From contig NZ_JXBK01000001.1 of the NCBI RefSeq assembly GCF_000816495.1, positions 883,362 through 936,291 of the forward strand: a DNA stretch of 52,930 nucleotides, given 5' to 3'. Below the pieces are notes generated by a model. The model did no database searches. It had not been told where the DNA came from and saw only the letters and a program-made list of their open reading frames with translations. Source of the stretch: Acinetobacter harbinensis. GTDB taxonomy: Bacteria; Pseudomonadota; Gammaproteobacteria; Pseudomonadales; Moraxellaceae. How positions within the stretch are numbered: the first letter of the stretch is position 1; each line of letters starts with the position of its first letter. Positions 1 to 9,342 of the stretch are shown piece after piece. The position numbers and the translations under genes are program-made.

Positions 1-58
1 AATAACTTACATACTCACTAAACTAAGCATAATTTTTAATTCTTATAAGCATTATTCC

Positions 59-1990
59 ATGCAATTTAGATACGATATTAATGGATTACGTGCAATAGCT
101 GTACTTGCGGTTGTTCTATTTCACTTTAATCCTCATTGGCTTACAGGTGGGTTCGCTGGCGTAGATGTATTTTTTGTAATCTCGGGCTTTTTAATGACGT
201 CCATTATTTTTAATGGGATCGAAAAAGATACTTTTAATCTTTTTAAATTTTATACCGCGCGAGCAAATCGTATCATTCCAGTGCTGGCTGTTATGTCAGT
301 AGTTGTACTGGTATTCGGTTGGTTCTATTTATTACCTACTGATTATAAAGCGTTGGGAAAGCAAGTCGAAAAAAGCTTAATTTTTACCTCTAATATCTTA
401 TTTTCCGAAGGTGGAGGATATTTCGATACCAATGAAAAGACCAAATGGTTGCTGCATACATGGTCTTTATCGGTCGAATGGCAGTTCTATATTTTCTTTC
501 CTATTATTCTATTGATTTTTAAAAAATATTTAAGCTGGATTAATCTTAAGCGTGTGGTTTTAGGTTTATTCTTACTGAGCTTTATATATTGTATTTATGC
601 GACATATAAAGACAGTAAAACGGCTTATTTTTTATTAACCAGTCGTGCTTGGGAAATGTTATGTGGTGGTCTAGCTTTTTTATATCCCATCTCTATTCAA
701 AAGACTAAATTTCGGATTGCTACTCAGGTTGTAGGTCTTTCACTAATAGTTGCCTCTTATTTCTTGATTTCAGAAAATATGGCGTGGCCAGGATATCTGG
801 CCTTATTCCCTGTATTGGGGGCCTATCTTATTATTTTAAGTAATTATCAAAATAATATTCTGATTAATAATCCTATTTTTAGATATGTCGGTCAATGGTC
901 TTATTCTATTTATGTGTGGCATTGGCCTATTGTGGTTTTGGGTGTATATCTTTCATTTAGCAATTGGTGGATATATGGAATCCCCCTGTCTATATTGCTA
1001 GGTTTTTTAAGCTATCAATTTATTGAAAAAAGAAAATCACCCACATTTAATTCATGGAAAGAAATTTTAAAAGTTAAACCTTTTTATATGTTTTTAATCA
1101 TTGTGTGCTGTGGGTATATCGTCAAAAAAACAGATGGTATGGATTTTCATTACTCAAAAGAAATTTTAAATACACTTGCAGAAGTTGAAAATTCTAATCC
1201 CTATAAATGTGATTCAGGTTTAAGAGCGAGAGAGTTTGAAGAGTGTAAAATTGGCAATCAAAACAATGTTAAAGCAATTATTATTGGTGATAGTCATACA
1301 GACTCATTAACAACTGCAGTAGCTGCAACTCTCGATTTAAAGCAACAAGGTGTTGTATCAATCGCCACTTCAAGTTGTCCGTTCTTATTGAATATTAAAT
1401 TCTATGATAGTAAAAATAACTGTTCAGCAATCAATCAAAAACGTTTCGCCTTAATCAAATCTAGAAAATATCAAGATGTACCTATTATCTTGATTTCCCG
1501 ATTACCAAGTTATATCGAAGGGCAGAATGATCCTGATCGTATAGGCTTAGAAGGCACAGAACCTGCCATTTATTTTGGTAATAAGCAAAAGATGTCACGT
1601 GATGAGGTATATGCTTTGGTTTCAAAGGATATGACAGAAACTTTGTGCGAAATCTCCGCATTAAATCCAATCTATGTGATGCAGCCTATTCCTGAATTTC
1701 CATTAAATGTTCCAAAAACTGTTGCGAAAAATCAGCTATTGGGAATAAATACCCCAATTTCTTATTCCTATGAAAGCTATTTGAAAAGATCAGATAAGAT
1801 TAGGCAGATAATCAAGAACAGTGCGCAAAAATGTGGAGTTAAAGTACTTGATCCAGCAAAAATACTGTGTAAAACAGGGCAATGTCTTTCAGAGTATAAA
1901 GGTCGACCAATCTATCGTGATGGAGATCATATGAGTGAGTATGGAAATAAATTACTTTCACCCATGTTTAAAGAAGTATTGAAAGATTAA
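59..1990 (+). CDS. Membrane O-acyltransferase with C-terminal SGNH domain (OatA-like)
   Basis: This looks like a two-domain surface polysaccharide or peptidoglycan O-acetyltransferase. The N-terminal ~350 residues form a multi-pass acyltransferase-3 domain, opening with DINGLRAIAVLAVVLFH and GVDVFFVISGF, both typical of that family. The C-terminal part is an SGNH/GDSL-like esterase domain with GDSH at residues 410-413 and a catalytic-type D-G-D-H at 621-624. In the family, the membrane part moves acetyl groups across the inner membrane and the periplasmic SGNH part transfers them to sugar hydroxyls. The length of 643 residues fits the fused form. The acceptor sugar cannot be told from sequence. 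The gene is visibly more AT-rich than its neighbours, which suggests an accessory or transferred gene. It stands alone and converges on pta; its promoter lies outside or at the very edge of the window. Confidence 0.88.
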   Translation: MQFRYDINGLRAIAVLAVVLFHFNPHWLTGGFAGVDVFFVISGFLMTSIIFNGIEKDTFNLFKFYTARANRIIPVLAVMSVVVLVFGWFYLLPTDYKALGKQVEKSLIFTSNILFSEGGGYFDTNEKTKWLLHTWSLSVEWQFYIFFPIILLIFKKYLSWINLKRVVLGLFLLSFIYCIYATYKDSKTAYFLLTSRAWEMLCGGLAFLYPISIQKTKFRIATQVVGLSLIVASYFLISENMAWPGYLALFPVLGAYLIILSNYQNNILINNPIFRYVGQWSYSIYVWHWPIVVLGVYLSFSNWWIYGIPLSILLGFLSYQFIEKRKSPTFNSWKEILKVKPFYMFLIIVCCGYIVKKTDGMDFHYSKEILNTLAEVENSNPYKCDSGLRAREFEECKIGNQNNVKAIIIGDSHTDSLTTAVAATLDLKQQGVVSIATSSCPFLLNIKFYDSKNNCSAINQKRFALIKSRKYQDVPIILISRLPSYIEGQNDPDRIGLEGTEPAIYFGNKQKMSRDEVYALVSKDMTETLCEISALNPIYVMQPIPEFPLNVPKTVAKNQLLGINTPISYSYESYLKRSDKIRQIIKNSAQKCGVKVLDPAKILCKTGQCLSEYKGRPIYRDGDHMSEYGNKLLSPMFKEVLKD

Positions 1991-2096
1991 ATGTGGTTCT
2001 TAAATAATTTACCATTTTCATATGAGTATTTTTAATGCGATGTGAAAAGAGGATTTTTTATTGAATCGCTATCTTTAAGATCAAAATCAGCCATAA

Positions 2097-2121
2097 AAAA
2101 GCCACCGGATCGGTGGCTTTT
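2097..2121. terminator. Bidirectional intrinsic terminator between the acyltransferase and pta
   Basis: A 7-bp GC-rich stem (GCCACCG, loop GAT, CGGTGGC) is flanked by A6 on the left and T4 on the right. It can therefore act on both strands, most strongly for the minus-strand pta transcript, where the U-tract is longer. Confidence 0.85.
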
Positions 2122-2134
2122 AATCTTTACGAAC

Positions 2135-4279
2135 TTATTTTGCTGCGGCTTGTTGTTCTGCCTGAATGGCAGTTAACGCAATGGTAAAGACAATATCATC
2201 CACCAATGCACCACGGGATAAATCGTTTACTGGTTTATTTAGACCTTGCAACATTGGGCCAACACTGACCACATTGGCCGAGCGTTGTACCGCTTTATAG
2301 GTGGTGTTGCCGGTATTTAAGTCTGGGAAGATAAACACGTTGGCACGACCGGCAACAGGGGAATCTGGTGCTTTAGACAGTCCCACACTTTCAACCGAAG
2401 CGGCATCGTATTGCAACGGGCCATCAATCAGTAAATCCGGACGACGCTGCTTGGCAATAGCGGTTGCCTGAGTTACTTTTTCGACATCTGCACCGGTGCC
2501 GGAGCTTCCTGTGGAGTAAGAGATCATGGCAATACGTGGCTCAATTCCAAAGGCTTTGGCTGAATCGGCAGATTGAATGGCAATTTCAGCCAACTCTTCT
2601 GCATTGGGATCTGGGTTAATCGCACAGTCGCCATAGACATAGACTTCATCCGGTAACAGCATGAAAAAGACTGACGAGACCAAAGAATATTCCGGTGCGG
2701 TCTTAATCAACTGAAAAGCAGGACGTACGGTATTGGCTGTGGTGTGGATTGCACCCGAGACCAAACCATCCACCTGATCAAGCGCCAACATCATGGTGCC
2801 CATAACCACAGTGTCTTGCAGTTGTTCTCGCGCTTGCAGTTCGTTAATTTTACCTTTACGCAGTTGTACCATCTTTTCCACATAATTAATGCGAATTAGA
2901 TCAGGATCAATAATTTCTAAATCCGGCGGTAATTCAATGTTTCGTGCTTTGGCAATCTCAAGCACCACTTCAGGTTTGGCCAGTAAAACACACTGCGCAA
3001 TACCACGTGATTGACAGATGGCTGCGGCTTGAATGGTGCGTGGCTCATCGCCTTCAGGCAGAACAATCCGTTTTTTTGCTGCAATTGATTTTTGAACCAG
3101 TTCATGGCGAAATGCAGAAGGTGATAAACGTGCTTTATACGAGCCATTTAACAGCAGCGCAATCCAATCGGAGTTAATATGACTTGAAACAAAACGAGTC
3201 ACTTGTTCTGCGCGTTCTGTGTCATCAATTGGAATTTCATTGCTGAGACTCGACAGATTTTGTGCGGTTTCAAAAGTGGTTAATTCGGTATGTAAAATGG
3301 GTAAGCCATTTTTAATTGCAGTCTGACAGAACTCTAAAATCGCTGCATTGGGTTGATGCTTTTCAGTCAAGATCAGACCGGCAAGGGGAATGCCATTACT
3401 ACTGGCTAAACTACTGGCCAACAGCACATCAATGCGATCTGAGGCACTGATAATCAGCTCACCGGCAACAAATTTATTCAACTCATGTTCAATATTAGAG
3501 GCAATTAAGCTGCTGTGTAATACACGGCGTTGTTTTGCTTCACCGCGGTTAATCCATTCACCTGAGATATGCACAGCCAAATCGGAAAAGCGCGGTACGC
3601 TTAACGTGTCACTAAATGGCACTAGACCAATAATTGGAAGTTTGGTTGAACCAATATGTGGATGGGTTTTTTGAATCGCGCTGGTAAATGTTTCAGTTTC
3701 ACTAACTAAGCGTAAATTTGGATCGAAGGTCAGTGGAATCTGCGCGGACTCAGCAGGTAAGCCTTTGGTGCGCATAAACAAGACACCGGCCATACGCGTA
3801 GCTGATGTCCCACCAAAATAGCGCAGCTGATTTTCGATTTTTTCAGCGCTACGTTCCGGTGCGTTAATATCTGCATTGCTGACAATCAATACTTTAGCAT
3901 CGAGTGCTTGCGCCAATGTGGCATTTAATTCATTGGCGAATGAATCACGGCTATTGGGGAATAAACCTTCAACAATAATCAGATCATGATGTTGGGCAAT
4001 TTGACGATGTAAACGTACAGCATCTTCGAGTAACTCATCACTTTCGCCGCAGTTCATTTGTTGAATTAAGCGTGCATAAGAAATAGGTTCAACAGTTTGG
4101 CTTTTAGACAGATGACGATACAGGGCAGTTGAGCGCTCTTCTTCTTGATGTGCTTCTTGAGAAAAAGGTTTCAGAAAACCGGCTTTGACGCCTTCGCATT
4201 CCAAAGCATAGACTAAACCTAAGCAGGCAGATGTAAGACCTACGCCTTCCCCAGTCGGGACCAGTAAAATTGTTTTCAT
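2135..4279 (-). CDS. pta: Phosphate acetyltransferase
   Basis: Converts acetyl-CoA and phosphate to acetyl phosphate and CoA in the cytoplasm. With AckA it forms the reversible acetate overflow and assimilation route. The protein has 714 residues, the long enterobacterial-type architecture: an N-terminal P-loop-like domain (MKTILLVPTGEGVGLTSACL), a central DRTGG-type domain, and a C-terminal PTA_PTB catalytic domain from about residue 390 (KRIVLPEGDEPRT, MISYSTGSSGTGADVEKV, GPLQYDAA, FPDLNTGNTTYKAVQR). It lies 59 bp downstream of ackA in the same direction, so the two are probably co-transcribed. The Shine-Dalgarno sequence before the ATG is weak, so translation may depend partly on ackA. The family assignment is secure. 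Confidence 0.97.
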   Translation of the reverse strand: MKTILLVPTGEGVGLTSACLGLVYALECEGVKAGFLKPFSQEAHQEEERSTALYRHLSKSQTVEPISYARLIQQMNCGESDELLEDAVRLHRQIAQHHDLIIVEGLFPNSRDSFANELNATLAQALDAKVLIVSNADINAPERSAEKIENQLRYFGGTSATRMAGVLFMRTKGLPAESAQIPLTFDPNLRLVSETETFTSAIQKTHPHIGSTKLPIIGLVPFSDTLSVPRFSDLAVHISGEWINRGEAKQRRVLHSSLIASNIEHELNKFVAGELIISASDRIDVLLASSLASSNGIPLAGLILTEKHQPNAAILEFCQTAIKNGLPILHTELTTFETAQNLSSLSNEIPIDDTERAEQVTRFVSSHINSDWIALLLNGSYKARLSPSAFRHELVQKSIAAKKRIVLPEGDEPRTIQAAAICQSRGIAQCVLLAKPEVVLEIAKARNIELPPDLEIIDPDLIRINYVEKMVQLRKGKINELQAREQLQDTVVMGTMMLALDQVDGLVSGAIHTTANTVRPAFQLIKTAPEYSLVSSVFFMLLPDEVYVYGDCAINPDPNAEELAEIAIQSADSAKAFGIEPRIAMISYSTGSSGTGADVEKVTQATAIAKQRRPDLLIDGPLQYDAASVESVGLSKAPDSPVAGRANVFIFPDLNTGNTTYKAVQRSANVVSVGPMLQGLNKPVNDLSRGALVDDIVFTIALTAIQAEQQAAAK

Positions 4280-4329
4280 AGCGTGATTATTCTAAAGAGA
4301 AAGATTTAATAATGTGTAGGATAAAAGAG

Positions 4330-4350
4330 GTGATGGCTTTAAGCCATCAC
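4330..4350 (-). promoter_or_regulatory. Perfect hairpin centred on the ackA stop codon
   Basis: On the minus strand the sequence reads GTGATGGCT-TAA-AGCCATCAC: a perfect 9-bp stem whose three-base loop is the ackA stop codon. Only a weak, interrupted U-run follows, so it may be a partial terminator, an RNA-processing site or a stability element that sets the ackA:pta ratio. The structure is seen directly; the role is inferred. Confidence 0.55.
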
Positions 4351-5559
4351 TACAGCAGATTCAGACTTTTTTTCGGCTGCTTTAGTTACCTCACATTCCA
4401 CCACATGTTCAGTTTCTTTGGCAATCCGACCTTCTTCATCGGTTGGAATGACCCAAATTTGTGGTCCTGTACCGCTATCAATACGACCTTCAGTACCGCG
4501 TTTTAGCTCATTGTTTTTGGCTAAACTTAAGTCAAAACCGAAGTGGGGTAAATAAGATAAAGTTTTCTCACGAATGTAGGCTGAATTTTCACCAATCCCG
4601 CCCGTAAAGAATAAACCGTCAAGATGTGGTAAGCCACAGCTGAGCGCCGCCAAAGATTTGGCCAAACGATAGCAGAAGACTTCAATGGCAATAGTGGCAT
4701 CTTCATTGCCTTGTTCAGAGGCTTCAATCAGTGTACGCATGTCATTGGATAAATCAGATAAGCCCAATAAACCACTTTGGTTATTCAGCATTTTATCAAT
4801 TTTATAGATATCCCAACCTAAATTGCTGGCCAAGAAACTATGAATACTTGGATCGACATCACCACTACGAGTGCCCATAACCACGCCTTCAAGTGGCGTC
4901 AGCCCCATTGAGGTATCTACACTCTCACCATTCCAAATCGCGCAAGTTGAGCTACCGTTACCTAAGTGCGCCGTCAGCCAACCGCCTTGTTTATAACTGC
5001 CGGCAAGTTCTGAACCACGTTCAGACACGTAAGCGTGACTGGTGCCATGGAAGCCATAACGCCGTACATTGTGTTCGGTATAGAGGAATTTAGGCAATGC
5101 ATAACGATAAGCATGTGCCGGCATGGTTTGATGGAATGCCGTATCAAATACAGCCACTTGCGGTAATTCTGGAAATAAACGCATGGTGGCATCAATACCG
5201 ACCAAATGCGCTGGATTGTGTAATGGCGCAAGCGGTGTGGCTTCGCGGATGCGTTCAATAATCTCGGGGGTAAGTAATTCTGCTTTGGTGAGCGTTCCGC
5301 CATGTACCACACGATGACCAATAGCCTGTGGGTTATAATGCGATAAACGTTCTAAAATGGTTTCTAATGCTTTTTCATGGTCAGCAAACGGAATGGCCAA
5401 TTCTAGCTCTGCACCGCCTGTGGTAATGCCTTTGATGCGTGCTTCTGCTGAGCCTAAATTTTCTGCCAACCCAAAGATTCGTGCTTCGCGGCGTTCAGAA
5501 ACCAGTGCATATTTAATGGATGAAGATCCGCAGTTAATTACTAATACTGATGTAGACAC
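4339..5559 (-). CDS. ackA: Acetate kinase
   Basis: Transfers phosphate between acetyl phosphate and ADP to give acetate and ATP, or the reverse, in the cytoplasm. The sequence begins with the ASKHA-fold acetokinase signature [15 protein letters not shown], followed by GHRVVHGG, the second signature [12 protein letters not shown], and [12 protein letters not shown]. The 406 residues match the family. The start codon is GTG: the substrate-binding Asn lies only a few residues after it and no ATG is better placed, so this start is firm. The last ~20 residues are charged and not conserved. It is the first gene of an ackA-pta operon. A possible promoter lies about 90-120 bp upstream. Confidence 0.97.
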   Translation of the reverse strand: MSTSVLVINCGSSSIKYALVSERREARIFGLAENLGSAEARIKGITTGGAELELAIPFADHEKALETILERLSHYNPQAIGHRVVHGGTLTKAELLTPEIIERIREATPLAPLHNPAHLVGIDATMRLFPELPQVAVFDTAFHQTMPAHAYRYALPKFLYTEHNVRRYGFHGTSHAYVSERGSELAGSYKQGGWLTAHLGNGSSTCAIWNGESVDTSMGLTPLEGVVMGTRSGDVDPSIHSFLASNLGWDIYKIDKMLNNQSGLLGLSDLSNDMRTLIEASEQGNEDATIAIEVFCYRLAKSLAALSCGLPHLDGLFFTGGIGENSAYIREKTLSYLPHFGFDLSLAKNNELKRGTEGRIDSGTGPQIWVIPTDEEGRIAKETEHVVECEVTKAAEKKSESAVVMA

Positions 5560-5859
5560 GTTTTAATACCCGCATTCTAATTGAAATAAGTCGCCCGTAA
5601 TGATCTTCATGCAGTGCGATTGGATGCAATCTGGATCTGTACTGACGTTTTAACATGTGTTTTTTTTCTGTCCAAGCTAGACTTTAGCCGATTAGACTTA
5701 AGCACTATCGACCCATTGGGCAATAATAATTAAAATTTATCGGTTGCTGATCTTCATTTTTTAAATAAATGGTGAGCAGCAAACAGCGTGTTATTTGTCT
5801 TAAATTACACCATAACACGGCTAATTCATATGCAGCAGTTTATCCGTGTTGTTTTATGC
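5560..5859. other. 300-bp non-coding interval upstream of ackA
   Basis: No coding sequence is supported here. It should carry the ackA promoter. The best candidate on the minus strand is TTGGAC (5675-5670), a 17-bp spacer, then TAAAAC (5652-5647) preceded by TG. An 8-bp inverted repeat, CGTGTTAT (5787-5794) and ATAACACG (5812-5819), sits nearer the small membrane-protein gene and may be a weak terminator for it. Both calls are tentative. Confidence 0.4.
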
Positions 5860-6261
5860 TTACTTTTGGTATTTTATTTCTGACCAACGCACGACCACAT
5901 AGGCAATTAACGCCACCATAAAAAATAGCAGCATCATCCAAGCCAAGCCTTGTAATGTCTCAATAATGGTTCGATAAATTTCCAACACCCAACGCTCTTG
6001 GGTCAGTTCAATCACCACTTTTTTGTCATTGTCGCTATAACTCAGCGGCGTAATGTATTTTTCCATGTCATAAATACGAATTCCGGATGAGGTTCCGACC
6101 ACCATGCCGGCAAATTTAGTGTATTTTGCCCATGCTGCATGAATGGGGTCGTGAATAATTCGTGCCAGAATTTGATTAATAGCGCTGGAAAAAACTTTCA
6201 TGACCACAAAAGATACAATTAACGCCAATAGAAATGTGCAGATCATTAAGTAATAGAACAT
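5860..6261 (-). CDS. Small two-helix membrane protein of unknown function
   Basis: I do not recognise a named family. The 133-residue protein has a hydrophobic N-terminal segment (about residues 3-25) and a second one near the C-terminus (about 105-127). Between them lies a soluble stretch with a GTSSGIRIYDMEKY segment and a charged DNDKKVVIELTQERW region. Two membrane passes would put the ~80-residue middle part on one side, probably the periplasm. The ATG is preceded by a good Shine-Dalgarno (GGGAG), which supports real translation. It is a single gene between ackA and proA, separated from both by non-coding DNA, so context gives no clear function. Confidence 0.7.
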   Translation of the reverse strand: MFYYLMICTFLLALIVSFVVMKVFSSAINQILARIIHDPIHAAWAKYTKFAGMVVGTSSGIRIYDMEKYITPLSYSDNDKKVVIELTQERWVLEIYRTIIETLQGLAWMMLLFFMVALIAYVVVRWSEIKYQK

Positions 6262-6336
6262 CGACTGCTCCCGTTATGTTTATTGTTTTGTTATTTAAGG
6301 ATTCAAGGCAATTAAAAACAGTTGAGCTATATCGCA

Positions 6337-6366
6337 CTGTTCAGCCTTAAGCCTAAGACTGAACAG
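6337..6366 (-). terminator. Hairpin downstream of proA
   Basis: CTGTTCAG and CTGAACAG form an 8-bp stem, extended by an inner CTTA/TAAG. It lies 29-58 bp past the proA stop. No immediate U-tract follows on the minus strand, so it may be a processing or Rho-linked end rather than a classical terminator. Confidence 0.4.
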
Positions 6367-6394
6367 CACATGTAGATTTGAATGAAAGTTTGGC

Positions 6395-7660
6395 TTATTG
6401 GCGAATTTGCCCATCCCCAAACACGATCCATTTTTGTGAGGTTAAACCTTCTAAACCGACTGGACCACGTGCATGAATCTTATCGGTAGAAATACCAATT
6501 TCAGCACCTAATCCATATTCAAAGCCATCTGCAAAACGACTCGAGGCATTTATCATTACCGAACTTGAGTCCACTTGAGCCAAAAACTGCCGCGCCAAGC
6601 TAAAGTTTTCAGTAATGATCACATCGGTATGATGCGAGCCATATTTATTAATATGCTCAATGGCTTCATTGATTCCACTGACCACTTTAATGGCTAAAAT
6701 TGGGCCTAAATATTCGGTGTACCAATCTTCTTCACTGGCCGGTTTTACACTCGTACCAACTATGCGTTGTGTTTCGCGGCAGCCGCGCAGTTCCACTTGT
6801 TTTTCTGCATATAATTCTGCCATGCTCGGTAAAAAGTCTTCGGCAATTTTTTCATCCACCAACAAGGTTTCCATCGCATTGCATACACCATACCGATGGG
6901 TCTTGGCATTTAAGGCAATGGGTAACGCTTTTTGCAAATCAGCTTGTGCTTCAACAAAAACGTGACAGTTACCATCAAGATGTTTGATCACCGGAATACG
7001 TGCTTCATTGCTTACACGTTCAATCAGGCTTTTACCGCCACGAGGCACGATCACATCGACATATTCAGCCATGGTAATTAAATGTCCCACGGCAGCACGA
7101 TCTGTGGTATTGATTACTTGAACCGAGTTTTCAGGTAAACCGGATACTTTGAGTCCGTGCTGAATGGCCTCGGCAATTGCGCTATTGGAGGCCAACGCTT
7201 CAGAGCCACCACGCAAAATAATGGCATTGCCGGATTTTAGCGCCAAGGATGCGGCCTCTAAGGTAACATTCGGGCGCGATTCATAAATCATCCCGACCAC
7301 GCCCAAAGGCACGCGCATTTTACCCAGTTGAATACCGGATGGGCGATAGGCCAAATCGGTAATTTCTCCAATCGGATCGACCAAGTTCATGACATCTTTT
7401 AGGCCATGTAACATATCTTTAAAGCGTGCGGGCGTCAGCGCTAAGCGATCAAGCAGGGCACTGTCTAGATGGTTTTGCTGACCTTTGTGCATGTCCAATT
7501 GATTGGCAGCTAAAATAGCGGCTTCACGGTCTTGTAAAGCCGTGTAAATAGCGGATAAAGCATTATTTTTTGTTTGCGTAGAGGCGCTAGACAACACACG
7601 CGACGCTTGGCGTGCTTGTTGTCCGACCGTTTGCATATATTGTTCGATGGAATCTTGCAT
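6395..7660 (-). CDS. proA: Gamma-glutamyl phosphate reductase (glutamate-5-semialdehyde dehydrogenase)
   Basis: Catalyses the NADPH-dependent reduction of gamma-glutamyl phosphate to glutamate-5-semialdehyde, the second step of proline synthesis. Family features include [29 protein letters not shown], the PRGGKSLI segment and the catalytic Cys in [14 protein letters not shown], with [20 protein letters not shown] near the C-terminus. The 421 residues fit the ~417-residue norm. It is transcribed alone: proB is not adjacent, while proC, the next pathway enzyme, lies about 30 kb away in this window. It diverges from the hydrolase-PilZ gene across a 300-bp gap. Confidence 0.97.
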   Translation of the reverse strand: MQDSIEQYMQTVGQQARQASRVLSSASTQTKNNALSAIYTALQDREAAILAANQLDMHKGQQNHLDSALLDRLALTPARFKDMLHGLKDVMNLVDPIGEITDLAYRPSGIQLGKMRVPLGVVGMIYESRPNVTLEAASLALKSGNAIILRGGSEALASNSAIAEAIQHGLKVSGLPENSVQVINTTDRAAVGHLITMAEYVDVIVPRGGKSLIERVSNEARIPVIKHLDGNCHVFVEAQADLQKALPIALNAKTHRYGVCNAMETLLVDEKIAEDFLPSMAELYAEKQVELRGCRETQRIVGTSVKPASEEDWYTEYLGPILAIKVVSGINEAIEHINKYGSHHTDVIITENFSLARQFLAQVDSSSVMINASSRFADGFEYGLGAEIGISTDKIHARGPVGLEGLTSQKWIVFGDGQIRQ

Positions 7661-7960
7661 AGCGCGTTGATCACTTAAAAATTACACCTTCGATAGTATC
7701 AGTCTGGCACAGCACAATGAAGCATCTAGATAGAAAAATCTTGCAAACTTTTTAGTGGTTTATGGTTAAAAATATTTTGGACGTTAAAATTAGATAAGCG
7801 GTACGCGAATGAGTTGCTTGTCAAATCGTCCTCTGTATAAAATAAAAATAGGGACATTGACGTCTGATAATTAAAGTAAACAAGCCAGCCGCAGGTACGC
7901 AGCGATTCTATATTTATGTTTCTTGCACAATAACAATAAGGCAAGAATGGAGGAAGGGAT
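7661..7960. other. Divergent promoter region, proA / hydrolase
   Basis: A 300-bp AT-rich gap between divergent genes, with no supported coding sequence. A sigma70-like candidate for the plus-strand gene is TTGCTT (7814-7819), a 16-bp spacer, then TATAAA (7836-7841), which would give a leader of roughly 110 nt. The proA promoter is not clear by eye. Confidence 0.35.
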
Positions 7961-9295
7961 ATGCATTCCATGATGCAGATGGACGCACAGCAACCATTAA
8001 TTAAGCCGCATCATCAGTTTTTTGATCTTTATCATAAACACAGTTTTAAACAACCAGCGCGTAGCAGTTGGCTGGATGGCTGGAAAATTGAGTATATGGC
8101 CATTGCTCAGCCGGAAACGCTGCATCACACACCGATAGTGATTATTGGTGGCGCGTTTCAAAACTTTAACTCTTATAAATACTGTGTCGAGCAATTGCTG
8201 AGTGCCGGGCCGATTATTTTAATTGATTTGCCTTCCATGGGCGCCAATCAACAAATTAGCAACCCTCAAACCGGCGTTTCTGCCGCGCACTTAGAGCTGT
8301 CAGATTTGGCAAAAATGCTGGGACAATGGCTAGATAGTGTTCACTTAAGTCAAGTTTCCGTGATGGGCATGTCATTAGGTTCGGTGGTGGCTTCAAGTTT
8401 TGCTGTGCAGCGCCCAGAATTGCTCGATCGCATGATTTTAATGGGCGTAATGCAAAAAACCCGTAAAAGTTGGCGCATGTTGCTTGAAGAATCTTTGCAT
8501 TTAATGAAAGAGCAGCGCATGGATGAATTCGGCCAAGCGGTCATTTTATATTTGGTCAATCATGCCAAAATGGATAAAACGCGGATGTCGGCCACGGCAA
8601 AACGTTTGTTCTTTAAACAGATGGCACAATTTACTGCAACCGAACAAGAGCGCTATGAAATTAACTGTAATCGGTTGCTGCGCTTAACTGATGTGCCTAT
8701 TCCAAGCTGTAAAGTACTGGTGGCGTGTGGGCAATATGACAGTTTTACCTTACCGTATGAAAACGCCAGTTTTGCTTTGCAATGTCCCGATATGGAATTT
8801 GCTCTTATTGCCAATGCTGACCATGTGCCGCAATTACAGCGCCGTAAAGAAACCATGAGTTTGTTTGCCAGCTTTTTACAAGGTCAATCGATTCAAGCAT
8901 TAGACGGTATTATTGCCATGACACGCGCGCAGTTGTTGACTTTAGAGCGCCGCGGAGAAGCGCGAATTCAGGTTAAAAACAAGCAGACACGATTAAGTCA
9001 TCGTTATTTAGATGTGCAGCTTGCGACACAGATTGTCGATTTAAATTATTTTGGTCTTTTATTACAATTTAGCGCAGATTTAGCCGTTCAAGCTGCGCAG
9101 TATCCACGTGATTTGGCGTTGCATTTACACGATGAAGAAGGCACATTTAAAATAGAGTGCCTGCTTTTTGAGCTGCACGCCACGCAAATCCATGCTTTGT
9201 TTAAACATGGCAGCTTTGAAATCGCTGAACGTTTAATGCGTTATATTCAAAGGCAGCAAGTCACTGAAACTGCTGCTTTAGAGGTAATCAACTAA
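7961..9295 (+). CDS. Alpha/beta-fold hydrolase with a C-terminal PilZ-like domain
   Basis: Residues ~55-305 are an alpha/beta hydrolase: an oxyanion region at IIGGAFQNFNSY, the nucleophile elbow G-M-S-L-G with Ser138, a probable acid Asp260 (GQYDSF) and His288 (NADHVP). The C-terminal ~120 residues are not part of a normal hydrolase. They contain R331-G-E-A-R335, then 24 residues, then D360-L-N-Y-F-G365, matching the PilZ pattern RxxxR...(D/N)xSxxG except that Ser is Asn. PilZ domains bind cyclic di-GMP, so the hydrolase may be gated by that messenger (inference). There is no signal peptide, so it is cytoplasmic. The ATG is firm, with GGAGG seven bases upstream. The substrate is unknown. It converges on an LCM-type methyltransferase, sharing one terminator. 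Confidence 0.8.
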   Translation: MHSMMQMDAQQPLIKPHHQFFDLYHKHSFKQPARSSWLDGWKIEYMAIAQPETLHHTPIVIIGGAFQNFNSYKYCVEQLLSAGPIILIDLPSMGANQQISNPQTGVSAAHLELSDLAKMLGQWLDSVHLSQVSVMGMSLGSVVASSFAVQRPELLDRMILMGVMQKTRKSWRMLLEESLHLMKEQRMDEFGQAVILYLVNHAKMDKTRMSATAKRLFFKQMAQFTATEQERYEINCNRLLRLTDVPIPSCKVLVACGQYDSFTLPYENASFALQCPDMEFALIANADHVPQLQRRKETMSLFASFLQGQSIQALDGIIAMTRAQLLTLERRGEARIQVKNKQTRLSHRYLDVQLATQIVDLNYFGLLLQFSADLAVQAAQYPRDLALHLHDEEGTFKIECLLFELHATQIHALFKHGSFEIAERLMRYIQRQQVTETAALEVIN

Positions 9296-9313
9296 AGCCA
9301 GATGTGGTAAATT

Positions 9314-9342
9314 AAAAACAGCGTCAATTGGCGCTGTTTTTT
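9314..9342. terminator. Bidirectional terminator shared by the hydrolase and methyltransferase genes
   Basis: AAAAACAGCG, an 8-base loop, then CGCTGTTTTTT forms a stem with runs of A and T on both sides. On the minus strand it includes the last codons and stop of the methyltransferase gene, so that gene's end is also its terminator. Confidence 0.8.

Noticed and set aside
7726..7971. 81-codon minus-strand open frame between proA and the hydrolase
   Set aside because: It covers the divergent promoter region and the hydrolase start; composition is unlike a protein.
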